Numbered from the stretch's first letter, positions 18,038 to 27,258 are shown. The stretch: 64,000 bases of DNA from Promethearchaeota archaeon (GCA_019057775.1 JAHLWT010000052.1:57711-121710); one strand, 5' to 3'. Notes: a model not told the origin generated them from the letters alone. A program made the numbers and translations.

Positions 18038-18919
18038 TTAATTTTCTTTTTCCTTTTCATTTTTAACTGTTTTCTTAGAGGGAGTTATAGGAAATCTAAC
18101 AAGAGCAGGTACTTGTTCTAAAACAGGAGTTTTAGCTATAAATCTTAGTGGATTGAATAAGAAATATAATTCTCGATATTGTTTTCCTATCTCCCAAAGT
18201 TCTGAATTGTATTTTTTGAAATCTAAAGTATTGTTAAGATAGTGTGTATTAATAAAATCAATATGAACTTCTAAATATTCTTTATAATCATCTTCATTAA
18301 TTGTCTGTTCATGATAGTTTTTTTCAATTACATAATTGTATAAAATAGCAAGCAGCTTAAAAAACAAATAGACCATAATTTCTTTAAGTGAGCATGAATG
18401 GTTCTTCATAATTCTAATCATTACACCTAAAACGCCATTAATAATAGTACAATTTATTTTCTTCAAATGATCTTTATTTTCTTCTAAAAATTCTAATATT
18501 TTTTTAAAGACCAGGCTTGTATACTCTGTATTTTCTCGATAAACTTCAGCTTCTAATTCATCTTTTTGAAATTCATTAATTTTCACTGTAAACTCTTGAA
18601 AAGCTTGCCATAACTTTTCAATATTGATACCATTACAAAAATTAGTTTTTATAGATTCGATTGTTTTTTTACCTAAGACTTTAGCAGAATTGAATACTTC
18701 TCTTTTATTTTGAAATATACTAATATAATCATTTGCTATATCCTTAAGAATTGCTGCAATAAGGAAAACTTCTTTATTTTCAAGAAAAATACTATTTTCC
18801 ATTAAACGATTAGCAGCAATATTCATCAAATCAAATCTATCGTTTTCAAACGCTTTTATGCAATATTCTAAATCCTGAGTAAGAATTTCAAAATTTAAGG
18901 GATTATTCATATCTATCAT
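18038..18919 (-). CDS. hypothetical helical protein, first gene of HEPN operon (293 aa)
   Basis: Unknown 293-residue protein, largely helical, with few cysteines and many Asn, Lys, Glu and Ile. Segments such as CIKAFENDRFDLMNIAANR and NREVFNSAKVLGKK-like stretches recall helical-repeat or HEPN-like bundles, but there is no clear motif. It is the first gene of a three-gene leftward operon ending in a HEPN protein. The ATG at 18919 is followed by a second ATG at codon 4. Confidence 0.58.
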   Translation of the reverse strand: MIDMNNPLNFEILTQDLEYCIKAFENDRFDLMNIAANRLMENSIFLENKEVFLIAAILKDIANDYISIFQNKREVFNSAKVLGKKTIESIKTNFCNGINIEKLWQAFQEFTVKINEFQKDELEAEVYRENTEYTSLVFKKILEFLEENKDHLKKINCTIINGVLGVMIRIMKNHSCSLKEIMVYLFFKLLAILYNYVIEKNYHEQTINEDDYKEYLEVHIDFINTHYLNNTLDFKKYNSELWEIGKQYRELYFLFNPLRFIAKTPVLEQVPALVRFPITPSKKTVKNEKEKEN

Positions 18920-19106
18920 TAAGTAATTATTTTTTAAATTTTTAAATTTCTCCTTATAACACCAAACATTATTAAAATTTCAATGTTTTCATATTTTTTC
19001 TTTCCTTCTAAATTATATTTAAGGTCAAATTGAATTTCTTTTATCTTATTTCCTCTAATGAATAACTTTATGATGTATATACCAGATTTTTTTTATAAAA
19101 AGAGGA

Positions 19107-19943
19107 TTAATTATTTAGAAAATCAATTATTAATTTGTTGACTTCTGGGGTTTTCTCGAGGGGACTACTGTGTCCGGCATTTTCTATAACATGAATTGTA
19201 CTATTAGGTAGTTTTTCATGCATTTCTTCCATGGATGACCTTGGAGTTATTCTATCATGTGAGGCTGTAAGTAAAAGTGTCGGATTCGTAATTTCATTTA
19301 ATCTTTCAGCAGTATTATGCTCTTTTGACACATCTCCTTGCATTTCAATTTCGTGCACGGTAAGTGGACTGATGGTGCTCTGTTCAATAAGGTCTTCTGC
19401 TGACCATAATCCATACCATTTTTTAGAGGGTTCTTTCTCCATCTGTTTTCTGAATTTAATGTAAAATCCTGTTCTAGTGCCTGACCAAAAAGCCTTGGCG
19501 GGGTCTTCTTTTAAAAGCTCTGCTGCCTGAATACGCATGTTTTTATAGACTTCAGGACCGGATTCATCGGGAGTACCAAAATTGGTGTTGATCATAACTA
19601 GTTTATTTACAGTTTCAGGATATTTCAAGGCATAATTTTGTACTATCATTCCACCTAAACTCCAACCAATTATGTGTGCCTTGGAAATTCCCAGATGATC
19701 CAATAAACCTTTAATATCCTCAACAAAATCTCCCAATTTATAAGATGATTTAGGTTTATCGGAACTCCCTGCACCTCGATTATCAAATCTAATAACCTTA
19801 AAATGTTTCGACAAATCGGGTACCTGGGCTAACCATGATTCTTTCGTAGCTCCAAAACCATGCACTAGTACTACGGGATAACCCTCTCCAAAAATTTCAT
19901 AACAAATCTTTATGTCATTAACTTCAGCAAATAATTCAGTCAT
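19107..19943 (-). CDS. alpha/beta hydrolase (3-oxoadipate enol-lactonase-like)
   Basis: A 278-residue hydrolase with a complete triad: VHGFGATKESW for the oxyanion loop, GWSLGGM for the nucleophile elbow, SHDRITP for the Asp and NAGHSSPLE for the His. The opening AEVNDIKICYEIFGEG is typical of the enol-lactonase and haloperoxidase branch. I start at ATG 19943; the frame is open 25 codons upstream, but that part looks non-coding and carries the end of a broken ATPase gene. The substrate is unknown. Confidence 0.85.
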   Translation of the reverse strand: MTELFAEVNDIKICYEIFGEGYPVVLVHGFGATKESWLAQVPDLSKHFKVIRFDNRGAGSSDKPKSSYKLGDFVEDIKGLLDHLGISKAHIIGWSLGGMIVQNYALKYPETVNKLVMINTNFGTPDESGPEVYKNMRIQAAELLKEDPAKAFWSGTRTGFYIKFRKQMEKEPSKKWYGLWSAEDLIEQSTISPLTVHEIEMQGDVSKEHNTAERLNEITNPTLLLTASHDRITPRSSMEEMHEKLPNSTIHVIENAGHSSPLEKTPEVNKLIIDFLNN

Positions 19944-20001
19944 GTAAAAATAGAATTTAGAGACAAATTTTAATGTTAGGAATCGAAATAAAAATCGATG
20001 A

Positions 20002-20271
20002 TCAGCCTGCTTTTTCAACTACTTTAGGCGCATTCAGGTTAAGATATTTAAAATTTTCAATTATCTTTGAGAGTTCAACATCAGAAATTAATACGCTCTG
20101 TCCTTCTATATGGTCATTTATTAAATGAGCAGGTTTAGTTGATTCGTCAAAAGTAATCAATTCAAAGGAATCATTTCCAGTTATTTTCGCTCTTGATTGA
20201 GCATAATATCGACATAGCGTTGTTTTACCAATACCAGGAGGACCTATTAAAATTGGATATAGATTTGGCAA
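20002..20271 (-). pseudogene. fragment of a MoxR-like AAA ATPase
   Basis: The Walker A region GPPGIGKTTLCRYYAQ and the following FELITFDESTKPAHLI are typical of MoxR-family AAA proteins, but the frame stops after 89 residues, well before Walker B. The part after HLI (DHIEGQSVLISDVELSK and onward) does not continue the ATPase and may come from another gene. At its upstream end it runs head-on into a truncated nucleotidyltransferase, so both genes appear cut at about 20250-20258. Not expected to be functional. Confidence 0.6.
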
Positions 20272-20450
20272 TAATTCTTGAAGGTGAAATTTCCCCCTTT
20301 AAGGAAATCGATAATATGAGCGAAATTTCTTACGAATTTGTATTAAATCATAATATTTTAATATCAATTCACCCTATATCAGAGGAACGCTATTTATTGA
20401 CAAGAACACCATTTTTAATGAATATTAGAGAAGACGGCATTTTAATATGA
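20256..20450 (+). pseudogene. C-terminal remnant of an MNT nucleotidyltransferase
   Basis: The stretch DIDLAIILEGEISPFKEID and LISIHPISEERYLLTRTPF matches, nearly residue for residue, the second half of the intact MNT protein at 25006-25332 (DVDIAIVLKGDIRSFEEID; LLSLHPISEEDY). The GSYARGE active-site half is missing and replaced by the reverse of an ATPase fragment. It ends in TGA at 20448-20450 with no HEPN partner after it. This is a broken toxin-antitoxin half. Confidence 0.72.
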
Positions 20451-20513
20451 GTGAAATTAATGTAATTCATTAATTAAGCTTTATAAATTTCATAATTGAA
20501 TTATTAAACTAAA

Positions 20514-21566
20514 CTAAATTGAGCAAATTGGAAACCCACAAAACTTACAATTTCCGTTTGAATCTAAATACAATTCTTTGACACCTAAAATTTTTCTTTT
20601 TATAACTAATTTAGAACATTTTGGGCAATAGGTATTATCGTACTTGGTTGTAGGTAGATTGCCCAAGTAAATAAATTTCAAACCAACATCTTTTGCAATG
20701 TCATAAGCATTATATAGAAGTTCTAAAGGCGTTAGCTCAATAAGTCCATATATTTGTGATTTATAATGAGGAAAGAATCGACTTATGTGATACGGTGTTA
20801 GCTCCCCTAATTCATTAAAAATTCTTTCAGCAAGTTTCATAATGATTTCTTCATCAGAATTAAATCCTTGGATTAATAAAGTTGTTATTTCAATATGTAC
20901 ACCTAACTTCTTAGCTAATTTAGCATTTCTCCATACTTTTTCAACATCAGTTCCGCAATATTTCTGAACCATTTTAAAATCTCCTTTAATATCTATATTC
21001 ATTGCGTCCAATCCTGCTTCCACTAAGTCTCTTAACACTTCCTCTGTCATGTATCCATTTGTAACATATGTATTATATAAACCATTTTGTTTAGCCAGCT
21101 TAAAAACTTCTAGAGAATATTCAAACAATAAGGTAGGTTCATTGAAAGATATCGAAGTCCCCTCACATTTTCTTATTAAAGCGATCTCAATTAATCTTTT
21201 AGGAGAAATATATTCATTAGAAGTTGAAAGTTGATAAGCTTTTTGAGGATCTGTTTTTGAAAGATGATAATTTTGGCACCAAAAACAAGCAAAATTACAC
21301 CCATATGTCCCTACAGTCAATGCGGTGCTTCCAGGATGAAAATGGTATAAAGGTTTCTTTTCTATTGGATTAACGGATAATGCAGGTATCAAACCATAGA
21401 TAATTGTATATATTTTACCATCTTTGTTGATTCGAGTTTTACAATATCCAGACTTTCCTTTGGGGATTTCACATTTTCTCTCACAGGTTAAACATTGAGA
21501 AAGATTGTTATTAATTTTTTTTTGATATTGAGCTGTTTGTAAAAATTGTCGATTAATGGAGTCCAT
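20514..21566 (-). CDS. radical SAM enzyme of the AmmeMemoRadiSam type
   Basis: A 350-residue radical SAM protein related to pyruvate-formate-lyase activating enzymes. The cluster motif is CNFACFWC (Cx3Cx2C, about residue 90). It is preceded by the family's CLTCERKCEIPKGKSGYC metal-like segment near residue 23 and by LYHFHPGSTALTVGTYG. Near the C-terminus CPKC...CKFC could form a zinc or auxiliary site. In other genomes this enzyme goes with AMMECR1 and Memo proteins; neither is nearby. The length is normal. The reaction of the family is not established. Confidence 0.85.
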   Translation of the reverse strand: MDSINRQFLQTAQYQKKINNNLSQCLTCERKCEIPKGKSGYCKTRINKDGKIYTIIYGLIPALSVNPIEKKPLYHFHPGSTALTVGTYGCNFACFWCQNYHLSKTDPQKAYQLSTSNEYISPKRLIEIALIRKCEGTSISFNEPTLLFEYSLEVFKLAKQNGLYNTYVTNGYMTEEVLRDLVEAGLDAMNIDIKGDFKMVQKYCGTDVEKVWRNAKLAKKLGVHIEITTLLIQGFNSDEEIIMKLAERIFNELGELTPYHISRFFPHYKSQIYGLIELTPLELLYNAYDIAKDVGLKFIYLGNLPTTKYDNTYCPKCSKLVIKRKILGVKELYLDSNGNCKFCGFPICSI

Positions 21567-21694
21567 TTTGAAATTATTTTTAGTTCTTAATTTGATATAT
21601 TCAAGAAGTACGTGTTTTAAAATGTTTTTATCAAAGATTAAAATTTATCTTAAAAGCTCATGGATAATTATTTAGCAGAATTTAACATCATATT

Positions 21695-22496
21695 TCACTC
21701 ATTTTTTTTTGCCCTTACCCTCTTTTTCCCACCTTTAAAGGATTCCATTAACTTATCAATATCTTCTATATTCGCTTGCTGGTTAAATGCTACAGCTTTA
21801 CTACCTTTAAAATATTCCGCATAGATCTCTTTGTTCTATATCATGTCCTCTGCTATAGAAATTATTAGTTCCTCTTCTTCATCACACTTTTCTTGTATAT
21901 CCGAAATTTCTAATCGTGGATATTTGACACCCAGATCTAATATTATGCTCTTAATTTTGGTTGTCCTCGCTCTGTATATTTCATTACTTAATTCTTTTCT
22001 AAGCTTTTCCCGAAGGGTAGAATTATTGACTTTTTTCAAAATAGAAAAGGATGCTAATAGCTTTTTAATGGATTGATCAAACTCTTTTTGTTCTTTTAGT
22101 TTAGAACTCTTCAAAATTTCCTCATTGACCATATCTTGGTAAGTTGTATCATAATATTTATGGATCCTTTTTTCCATTTGCTTCGTTTCCAAAGGGTTTC
22201 CTATTTTTGTAGTTTCTTTAAACGCTTCCTCAAGAGTGTTGAGAGATTGATTAAATTGGCCTTCCTCTCTTAAATTGGCTGCTTTATCGAGTAAGAATGA
22301 GATTTTTTGTATAAACGTCTCATCAACCTTATACGCAATAATATGTTTCTTTTTTGAGAGTTGATAAATCTTTGATTCATTCGCTTTTGCAGATGCTTCT
22401 TCAAAAGTTATGAGTGTTTCTTCTAAATCTGCTTTATCTCTTTGTTTATCCCCCTCTATTATAAGGCCATTTATTTCTCTAATTTTTTTCTTTCAT
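21695..22496 (-). pseudogene. broken gene for a winged-helix (PCI-like) protein
   Basis: A leftward coding stretch of about 265 codons with two defects. At the 5' end ATG 22496 is separated from the main frame by an A7 run (22483-22489); removing one A gives MKEKIREINGLIIEGDK and a continuous frame. Near the 3' end an in-frame TAG at 21838-21836 interrupts SIAEDMI and NKEIYAEYFKGSKAVAF, where a Glu codon GAG would fit. The middle has a helical, TPR-like part (LREEGQFNQSLNTLEEAF), then a winged-helix-like part (KYPRLEISDIQEKC). The true end is TGA 21695. It is either a pseudogene or carries sequence errors. Confidence 0.6.
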
Positions 22497-22711
22497 CGTA
22501 TAGTCATATTGATAAAATAATAATAAAAAAACTACTTATATATAGTAAAAATTTGAGAAAAGTAAAGTCTTAAGTTTTTTAATCCATTATTATATTACAA
22601 TAGGAAATTCAAATTACTACGGATACTATTAATCTAAAATACCCATAATACTAAGATCAAGATTGAAAAAAATAAGAAATATGCATACGATTGTGAAAGT
22701 GGAAAAAATAA

Positions 22712-24541
22712 ATGTCATATGATTCAAAACCAAAAGAATTAATAGATGCTTTACACCTCAAAGAAGAGGGACAATTCAAAGAAGCTCTCCAACTGGTAAT
22801 GAATCTCGAGGAAAATAAAGACCTTACAGTAGATGATCAAATTACTTCAATGCTACTAAAGAGCACAATTCTGAATAGATTAGGACAATTCGGAGATGCT
22901 CTTAAGCTCGCTGAAAAAGTTTATCAAGAATGTGAACGATTGGAAAAACATCTCCAATCCATAGACGCTTCCATCGAAATAGCTGAATCTTTAATGTATC
23001 TCGGGCGATTAGATAAAAGTCTAGGAATAATTAGTAATAGCGAAGATATGCTCAATAAGTATTTACAGAACATAGATCCTTACTTTTTAAAAGATGTCGA
23101 ATCATCAAAAGGTCCTTTCCTTACTCGTAAGAGGGCTTCTATAGCTTTTGCGAAAGGTTTAATCTACACGGAGAATGGATATTTAGATAAGGGATTAAAA
23201 TATACTGAAAGAAGCCTAAAATTACAAAAGGAACTTGGAAATGAGCAAGATCTTGCTCGTTCTCTTACCCAAATGGGATTCATCTTGTTCTTAAAAGGGG
23301 AATACGATTCGGCGTTAAAATATCTAGAAGAGAGTTTGAAACTTGAAGAAGGTAGTTTTAATCGAAATATTTTGGTAACCTTTACTTGTATTGGAAATGT
23401 AAACCTCGGGAGAGGAAATTTAGATCGCGCGTTAGAGTATTATCAGAAAAGTTTTAAAGTTGCCAAAGAAATGAACGCTAAGGATATTATCGCATGGAAT
23501 TTAAATTGTTTTGGAATAGTTTGCGATGGGCAAGGCAACTTAGATAGTGCTTTAGAATATCTCAAGCGCAGTTTGGCAATTTATGATGAAATTGGCCATA
23601 ATTTTATGATTTCTGCTGTTTTAGATAGTCTAATTTACGTATTTCTTGATAGAAACTCTCTAGAACAAGCACGGTACTATTTAAACCGATTGAAACAACT
23701 TAAAGATCGAGATAATAGCAAATATATCGAGTGTGGTTACCTGATAAATAAAGCTTTAATGTTAAAAAAAACTCTTCGGGCTCGTGATAGAGTCGAAGCC
23801 GAAGAAATATTGAAACAATTGGTGGGAGAAGAGCATATGGATCATGAATATAAGATATACGCTCTCCTTAACCTTTGTGATTTACTTTTAATTGAATTAC
23901 GTAATTCCAGCGATCTTAAAATACTTGACGAGCTTCAACCCTATATCACTCAACTTTTGGATATTGCTGAACAACAGGGGTCGTATCGGTTACTTGCTGA
24001 GACTTACCTATTACAGTCTAAATTGTCCTTACTTACTTTAGATATTAAAAAAGCTAGGCGATTTTTGACTCAAGCTCAACAAATAGCTGAAAGGTTCGGT
24101 CTTAATCTTTTATATACGAAAATTTCAAATGAACACGATAAATTATTAGAACAATTAAGTATGTGGGAAAAACTAAAAGAATCAAATGCTCCATTAACTG
24201 AACGGATAGAATTGGCCCAATTAGGGGAACAAATGGAAAATATGCTCCGAAAGCGCGCTGCTTTAACTGCAATAATTTCTGAGGAGAAGGTTACAATTCT
24301 CAAAGAAAGAAAAATTTGCTTAGTATGTAAAGGAGAAGCATTAGGTTTCACATATATATGTGAATGTGATGCACTTTATTGCGATAACTGCGCCCGAGCA
24401 TTGATTGACTTGGAAAACGTTTGCTGGGTGTGCGATACTCCAATTGACAAGGTAAAACCCGTGAAATCCTATGAAAAAGACGAAGAAGAAATTGGCTTAA
24501 AAATCTCCGGGAAAAAAGATAAAAATCAAAAAAAAAGATAA
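22712..24541 (+). CDS. TPR protein with C-terminal RING-like zinc domain
   Basis: 609 residues. Residues 1-520 are tetratricopeptide repeats, clearest at 160-300 (YLDKGLKYTERSLKLQKELG; EYDSALKYLEESLKLEEG; NLDRALEYYQKSFKVAKEM; NLDSALEYLKRSLAIYDEI). A linker helix follows, then eight cysteines at about 536, 539, 550, 552, 557, 560, 571 and 574 with spacing C-x2-C-x10-C-x-C-x4-C-x2-C-x10-C-x2-C, which fits a RING/B-box-like two-zinc module. TPR plus RING recalls ubiquitin-ligase scaffolds, a system present in Asgard archaea, but activity is inference. The stop at 24541 follows an A9 run; one A fewer would add about 28 residues to TAG 24623. Confidence 0.8.
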   Translation: MSYDSKPKELIDALHLKEEGQFKEALQLVMNLEENKDLTVDDQITSMLLKSTILNRLGQFGDALKLAEKVYQECERLEKHLQSIDASIEIAESLMYLGRLDKSLGIISNSEDMLNKYLQNIDPYFLKDVESSKGPFLTRKRASIAFAKGLIYTENGYLDKGLKYTERSLKLQKELGNEQDLARSLTQMGFILFLKGEYDSALKYLEESLKLEEGSFNRNILVTFTCIGNVNLGRGNLDRALEYYQKSFKVAKEMNAKDIIAWNLNCFGIVCDGQGNLDSALEYLKRSLAIYDEIGHNFMISAVLDSLIYVFLDRNSLEQARYYLNRLKQLKDRDNSKYIECGYLINKALMLKKTLRARDRVEAEEILKQLVGEEHMDHEYKIYALLNLCDLLLIELRNSSDLKILDELQPYITQLLDIAEQQGSYRLLAETYLLQSKLSLLTLDIKKARRFLTQAQQIAERFGLNLLYTKISNEHDKLLEQLSMWEKLKESNAPLTERIELAQLGEQMENMLRKRAALTAIISEEKVTILKERKICLVCKGEALGFTYICECDALYCDNCARALIDLENVCWVCDTPIDKVKPVKSYEKDEEEIGLKISGKKDKNQKKR

Positions 24542-24614
24542 AAAACCTCCATTAAAACAACCAATTATTAATTTTACAATTAGAACACTCGAAAGATGGG
24601 CTGATAAAAAAGAC

Positions 24615-24827
24615 CTACTTTAGTTCTTTCGCAAGCGGAGTTGAAGTTAAAAAAGCTTTTTCTTCATCCGATGTAATGATAATATCGATATCTTTAAAGA
24701 GTTCCAATTTAGATAGTTTAATGGCTTCTCTTTTTCCTTTATTTGTTAATAACCACTTTGAAATCTTTAATCCTTTATCAACTTTAGTCTTAGCATGTCT
24801 TAAAAAAATAAGTGTGTTATTCGACAT
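24615..24827 (-). pseudogene. truncated histidine phosphatase (phosphoglycerate-mutase-like)
   Basis: 70 residues beginning with FLRHAKTKVDKG, the catalytic Arg-His motif of SixA-like histidine phosphatases, followed by LLTNKGKREAIKL and IIITSDEEKA. Family members are about 150-200 aa and need a second His near the C-terminus; this frame stops at 24615. No continuation was found in other frames, because the next bases read as the extension of the TPR gene on the opposite strand. Probably a remnant. A complete family member is at 51152-51895. Confidence 0.6.
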
Positions 24828-25005
24828 TCTATTTATTATAAAATTAGCTTATCTAAAAAATTCACGTGTTATGATTTGGCAGAATTTTATCATTTTTTTC
24901 CCTAGCTCTGTTTGATTTTTAAAATTCATTTGTCATTAAATTTAAATAATCATGACACTTTCTTTTTCACAATTAAAAGAATTACTCGATTTTATCTGAA
25001 TTTTA

Positions 25006-25332
25006 ATGCAAGACACTGTTGAAATAATGGAAATACTCAAAGAATTTAAATCAAATCTAAAGAATTTATATAGAGATAAACTTTCGAAAGTTATACTCTA
25101 CGGATCTTATGCTAGAGGTGAACAAACCGAAGATTCTGATGTAGATATAGCAATAGTGCTTAAAGGAGATATTAGATCATTTGAAGAAATAGATAGAATG
25201 ACCGCGATTGCAGGAATTATTGATTTAAAATATAATATATTACTCTCTCTTCACCCTATTTCAGAAGAAGATTATGAATCTTGTAACACTCCACTATTAT
25301 TAAATATTCATGAGGAAAAGGTTATAATTTGA
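25006..25332 (+). CDS. MNT-type nucleotidyltransferase (antitoxin of HEPN pair)
   Basis: 108 residues with the minimal nucleotidyltransferase signature VILYGSYARGEQTEDSDVDI: Gly-Ser, then Asp-x-Asp, carrying the metal-binding aspartates. In MntA/HepT systems the nucleotidyltransferase modifies the HEPN toxin by adding AMP and silences it. It starts with ATG 25006, and its stop overlaps the HEPN gene start by four bases, so the pair is co-translated. A decayed half-copy lies at 20256-20450. Confidence 0.85.
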   Translation: MQDTVEIMEILKEFKSNLKNLYRDKLSKVILYGSYARGEQTEDSDVDIAIVLKGDIRSFEEIDRMTAIAGIIDLKYNILLSLHPISEEDYESCNTPLLLNIHEEKVII

Positions 25333-25733
25333 GTAAAATTGAAATAAAACCCTTAGTTGAAAAAGCTAAAAAGTTTATATCAACTGCCAAATTATTGTTA
25401 AATCACGGAGATTATGATAGTTCTGTATCAAGGACATATTATGCGATGTTTTATATAGTTGAGGCGATACTTCTGTCCAAAAATCTAAAATTTAAATCTC
25501 ATCGTGGCGTCATCTCTGCTTTTGGGCAACATTTTATTAAAACAAATATTTTTCCAAAAATTATGAGTGATCATTTAAGAAATGCTATGGATAAAAGGTT
25601 TAAAGGAGATTATGAATATACTACTTCGGTTAATAAGGATGAAGCCAATGATCTATTAACAGTGGGACAAGAATTTATTAAAACAGTGAGGAAATATCTA
25701 AAAGAACATAATCACCTTTTACAGAAATCCTAA
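25329..25733 (+). CDS. HEPN domain protein, partner of MNT nucleotidyltransferase
   Basis: 134 residues, all helical, with the HEPN pattern: SVSRTYYAMFYIVEAILLS in the first long helix and MDKRFKGDYEY in the third, where the usual RNase motif Rx4-6H is not present. The same Arg...Asp-Tyr form occurs in the HEPN gene at 16991-17356. The TTG start overlaps the preceding stop (four bases). The pair forms a toxin-antitoxin-like or nucleotide-signalling module. Whether this variant has RNase activity cannot be said. Confidence 0.8.
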   Translation: MSKIEIKPLVEKAKKFISTAKLLLNHGDYDSSVSRTYYAMFYIVEAILLSKNLKFKSHRGVISAFGQHFIKTNIFPKIMSDHLRNAMDKRFKGDYEYTTSVNKDEANDLLTVGQEFIKTVRKYLKEHNHLLQKS

Positions 25734-25745
25734 TTGTCAACATCT

Positions 25746-26582
25746 TTACAAAGCTATTGTCATAATTATAACATAAGCAAACATGAGATTTCCAAGAATA
25801 ATTCCGGTGTCTTTTAATGAAGTATTTCCTAATAAGTTACTTTTTGGTTTCCTGAATATGTACATTATACCTATAGGAAATAATACAATTGGAAGAAAAA
25901 TCAAAAGTCTTGTAAATAGAAATGATATGATTGCGATTGCCAAGGAAATTAATGACGCAATCCAGATAACTAATTGAGATTTTTTCGGAGATAATTGCGC
26001 TAAAGAATCACCATCAATCATTTCATGCAGCATTTGGCCCGTAAACGCTACAGAAGCAATTGTTCCCAAAATCAGCCATTCAGCTAAAGAAAGATCAGGT
26101 AGAAAGCTCATAAAGGTATCTCCAGCATTTATTTTAATCATAAACCATGGCAAAAATATATGTGAAACTCCGAGAATTATCTGATTTATAATAACTAATG
26201 ATTTATACTTAACATAAAAAACAACTAAAACTATGATTATCACTAAATAGACAGCTAGAATTGGATTGATTATAATATTGTTCAAAAAACTCGCAGTTCC
26301 TAACATAAAACTCGCAATTGATAATACTAAGATTTCCTTGCGATGAAATCCTGCTACTCTTTCGAGGGTTTCTTTTTCTCTTGGATCTTTCATATCTATC
26401 GCATCATTAAGAGTGTTCCCGGTAATAGCATAAAACGCAAAACCAGCTAACAACCAAATATGCTCACCTAATTCATAATTATCAGTAGAAGATTGTGTTT
26501 TACCCATATAAATAGCTAAAAAACAAGGTATGAGGACAGAAAATAGATATTCAAGCCTTAAGAGTTTAAAACCTTTACTCAT
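25746..26582 (-). CDS. UbiA-family prenyltransferase
   Basis: An integral membrane enzyme of 278 residues with about eight hydrophobic helices. The first Asp-rich motif is NTLNDAIDMKDPREKETL (NDxxDxxxD) around residue 58, the second HEMIDGDSLAQ around residue 186. Together these bind the magnesium-diphosphate of a polyprenyl donor. In archaea such enzymes make digeranylgeranylglyceryl phosphate, menaquinone or heme side chains; the acceptor here is not readable. It is transcribed convergently with the MNT-HEPN pair, with 12 bp between the ends. Confidence 0.85.
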   Translation of the reverse strand: MSKGFKLLRLEYLFSVLIPCFLAIYMGKTQSSTDNYELGEHIWLLAGFAFYAITGNTLNDAIDMKDPREKETLERVAGFHRKEILVLSIASFMLGTASFLNNIIINPILAVYLVIIIVLVVFYVKYKSLVIINQIILGVSHIFLPWFMIKINAGDTFMSFLPDLSLAEWLILGTIASVAFTGQMLHEMIDGDSLAQLSPKKSQLVIWIASLISLAIAIISFLFTRLLIFLPIVLFPIGIMYIFRKPKSNLLGNTSLKDTGIILGNLMFAYVIIMTIAL

Positions 26583-26694
26583 CTATATAGATCACAACAA
26601 GAATAATTTTATCGAATAATGTTTAATATCTTAAAAATGATTTAAGATTTTCTTGATCTATTTAGAATAAAGAGAATAAAAAATTAAAATAATT

Positions 26695-26895
26695 TTAGGG
26701 TAGATTATTTAATCCAAAATGAAATTTACTTGGATTTAAAAGGTAATATCCCATAGATTCCTTCCATCTTTTCGTAGGAGTAGGAGCTGAGTTTTTGTAA
26801 AATATAGTAATTAATTCTTCTTCGGTTTTTTCCTCGATATCCTCTAAGGGTACAAATTGTGGGAATTCTTTTATTATATCTTGACTTGCGGTCAT
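26695..26895 (-). CDS. small hypothetical protein (66 aa)
   Basis: 66 residues beginning MTASQDIIKEFPQFVPLEDI and ending in an aromatic tail (MGYYLLNPSKFHFGLNNLP). It is acidic in the first half, with no membrane segment and no cysteine. ATG 26895. Composition looks protein-like, and the frame is preserved in an otherwise stop-rich region. No family recognised. Confidence 0.45.
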   Translation of the reverse strand: MTASQDIIKEFPQFVPLEDIEEKTEEELITIFYKNSAPTPTKRWKESMGYYLLNPSKFHFGLNNLP

Positions 26896-27258
26896 GTTTA
26901 ATTTCCTCGAATGAGATTTAATTTCTTTTTCTTATTATTATGGGGATTAATTTAAAGGATATTTAAATACTTTGTATAAATTATTAAAGATAAATATAAA
27001 AGTTTAAACAAGTTTAAATTAACATTAAAATTGTGTTAAAAGCAAATTTAACAAGGAAGAATTTAACGAAACTATTTAATCCTAAATTATATTGGTTAAT
27101 TTATTATAGCCAGAAATTCAAATCAAATTAAATAGTTGTAAAAGAAGAAAAAAATGATTTTCTTAAATTATGCATTTTCAAGAAATTAAGACCCATTACG
27201 ATGTTTATAGTTAAAAAATATAAATGTAAAATTGTAATTTATTAATAGCATCAAATAA
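26896..27258. other. intergenic region, 363 bp, no gene seen
   Basis: Extremely AT-rich spacer between the small leftward gene and the rightward MNT-HepT pair. It has several loosely repeated TTTAAA elements (27003-27060, for example AGTTTAAACAAGTTTAAATT) that may belong to promoters or an operator of the toxin-antitoxin pair. No coding frame is supported. Confidence 0.4.

Noticed and set aside
21836..21838. TAG read as pyrrolysine in the winged-helix gene
   Set aside because: TAG closes several ordinary genes in the window (for example at 7043, 45751 and 53853), and the expected residue is Glu, so a nonsense change or error is simpler.
27003..27060. Repeated TTTAAA elements as a CRISPR or iteron array
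   Set aside because: Spacing and sequence are irregular, and the motif is expected often in DNA of this composition.
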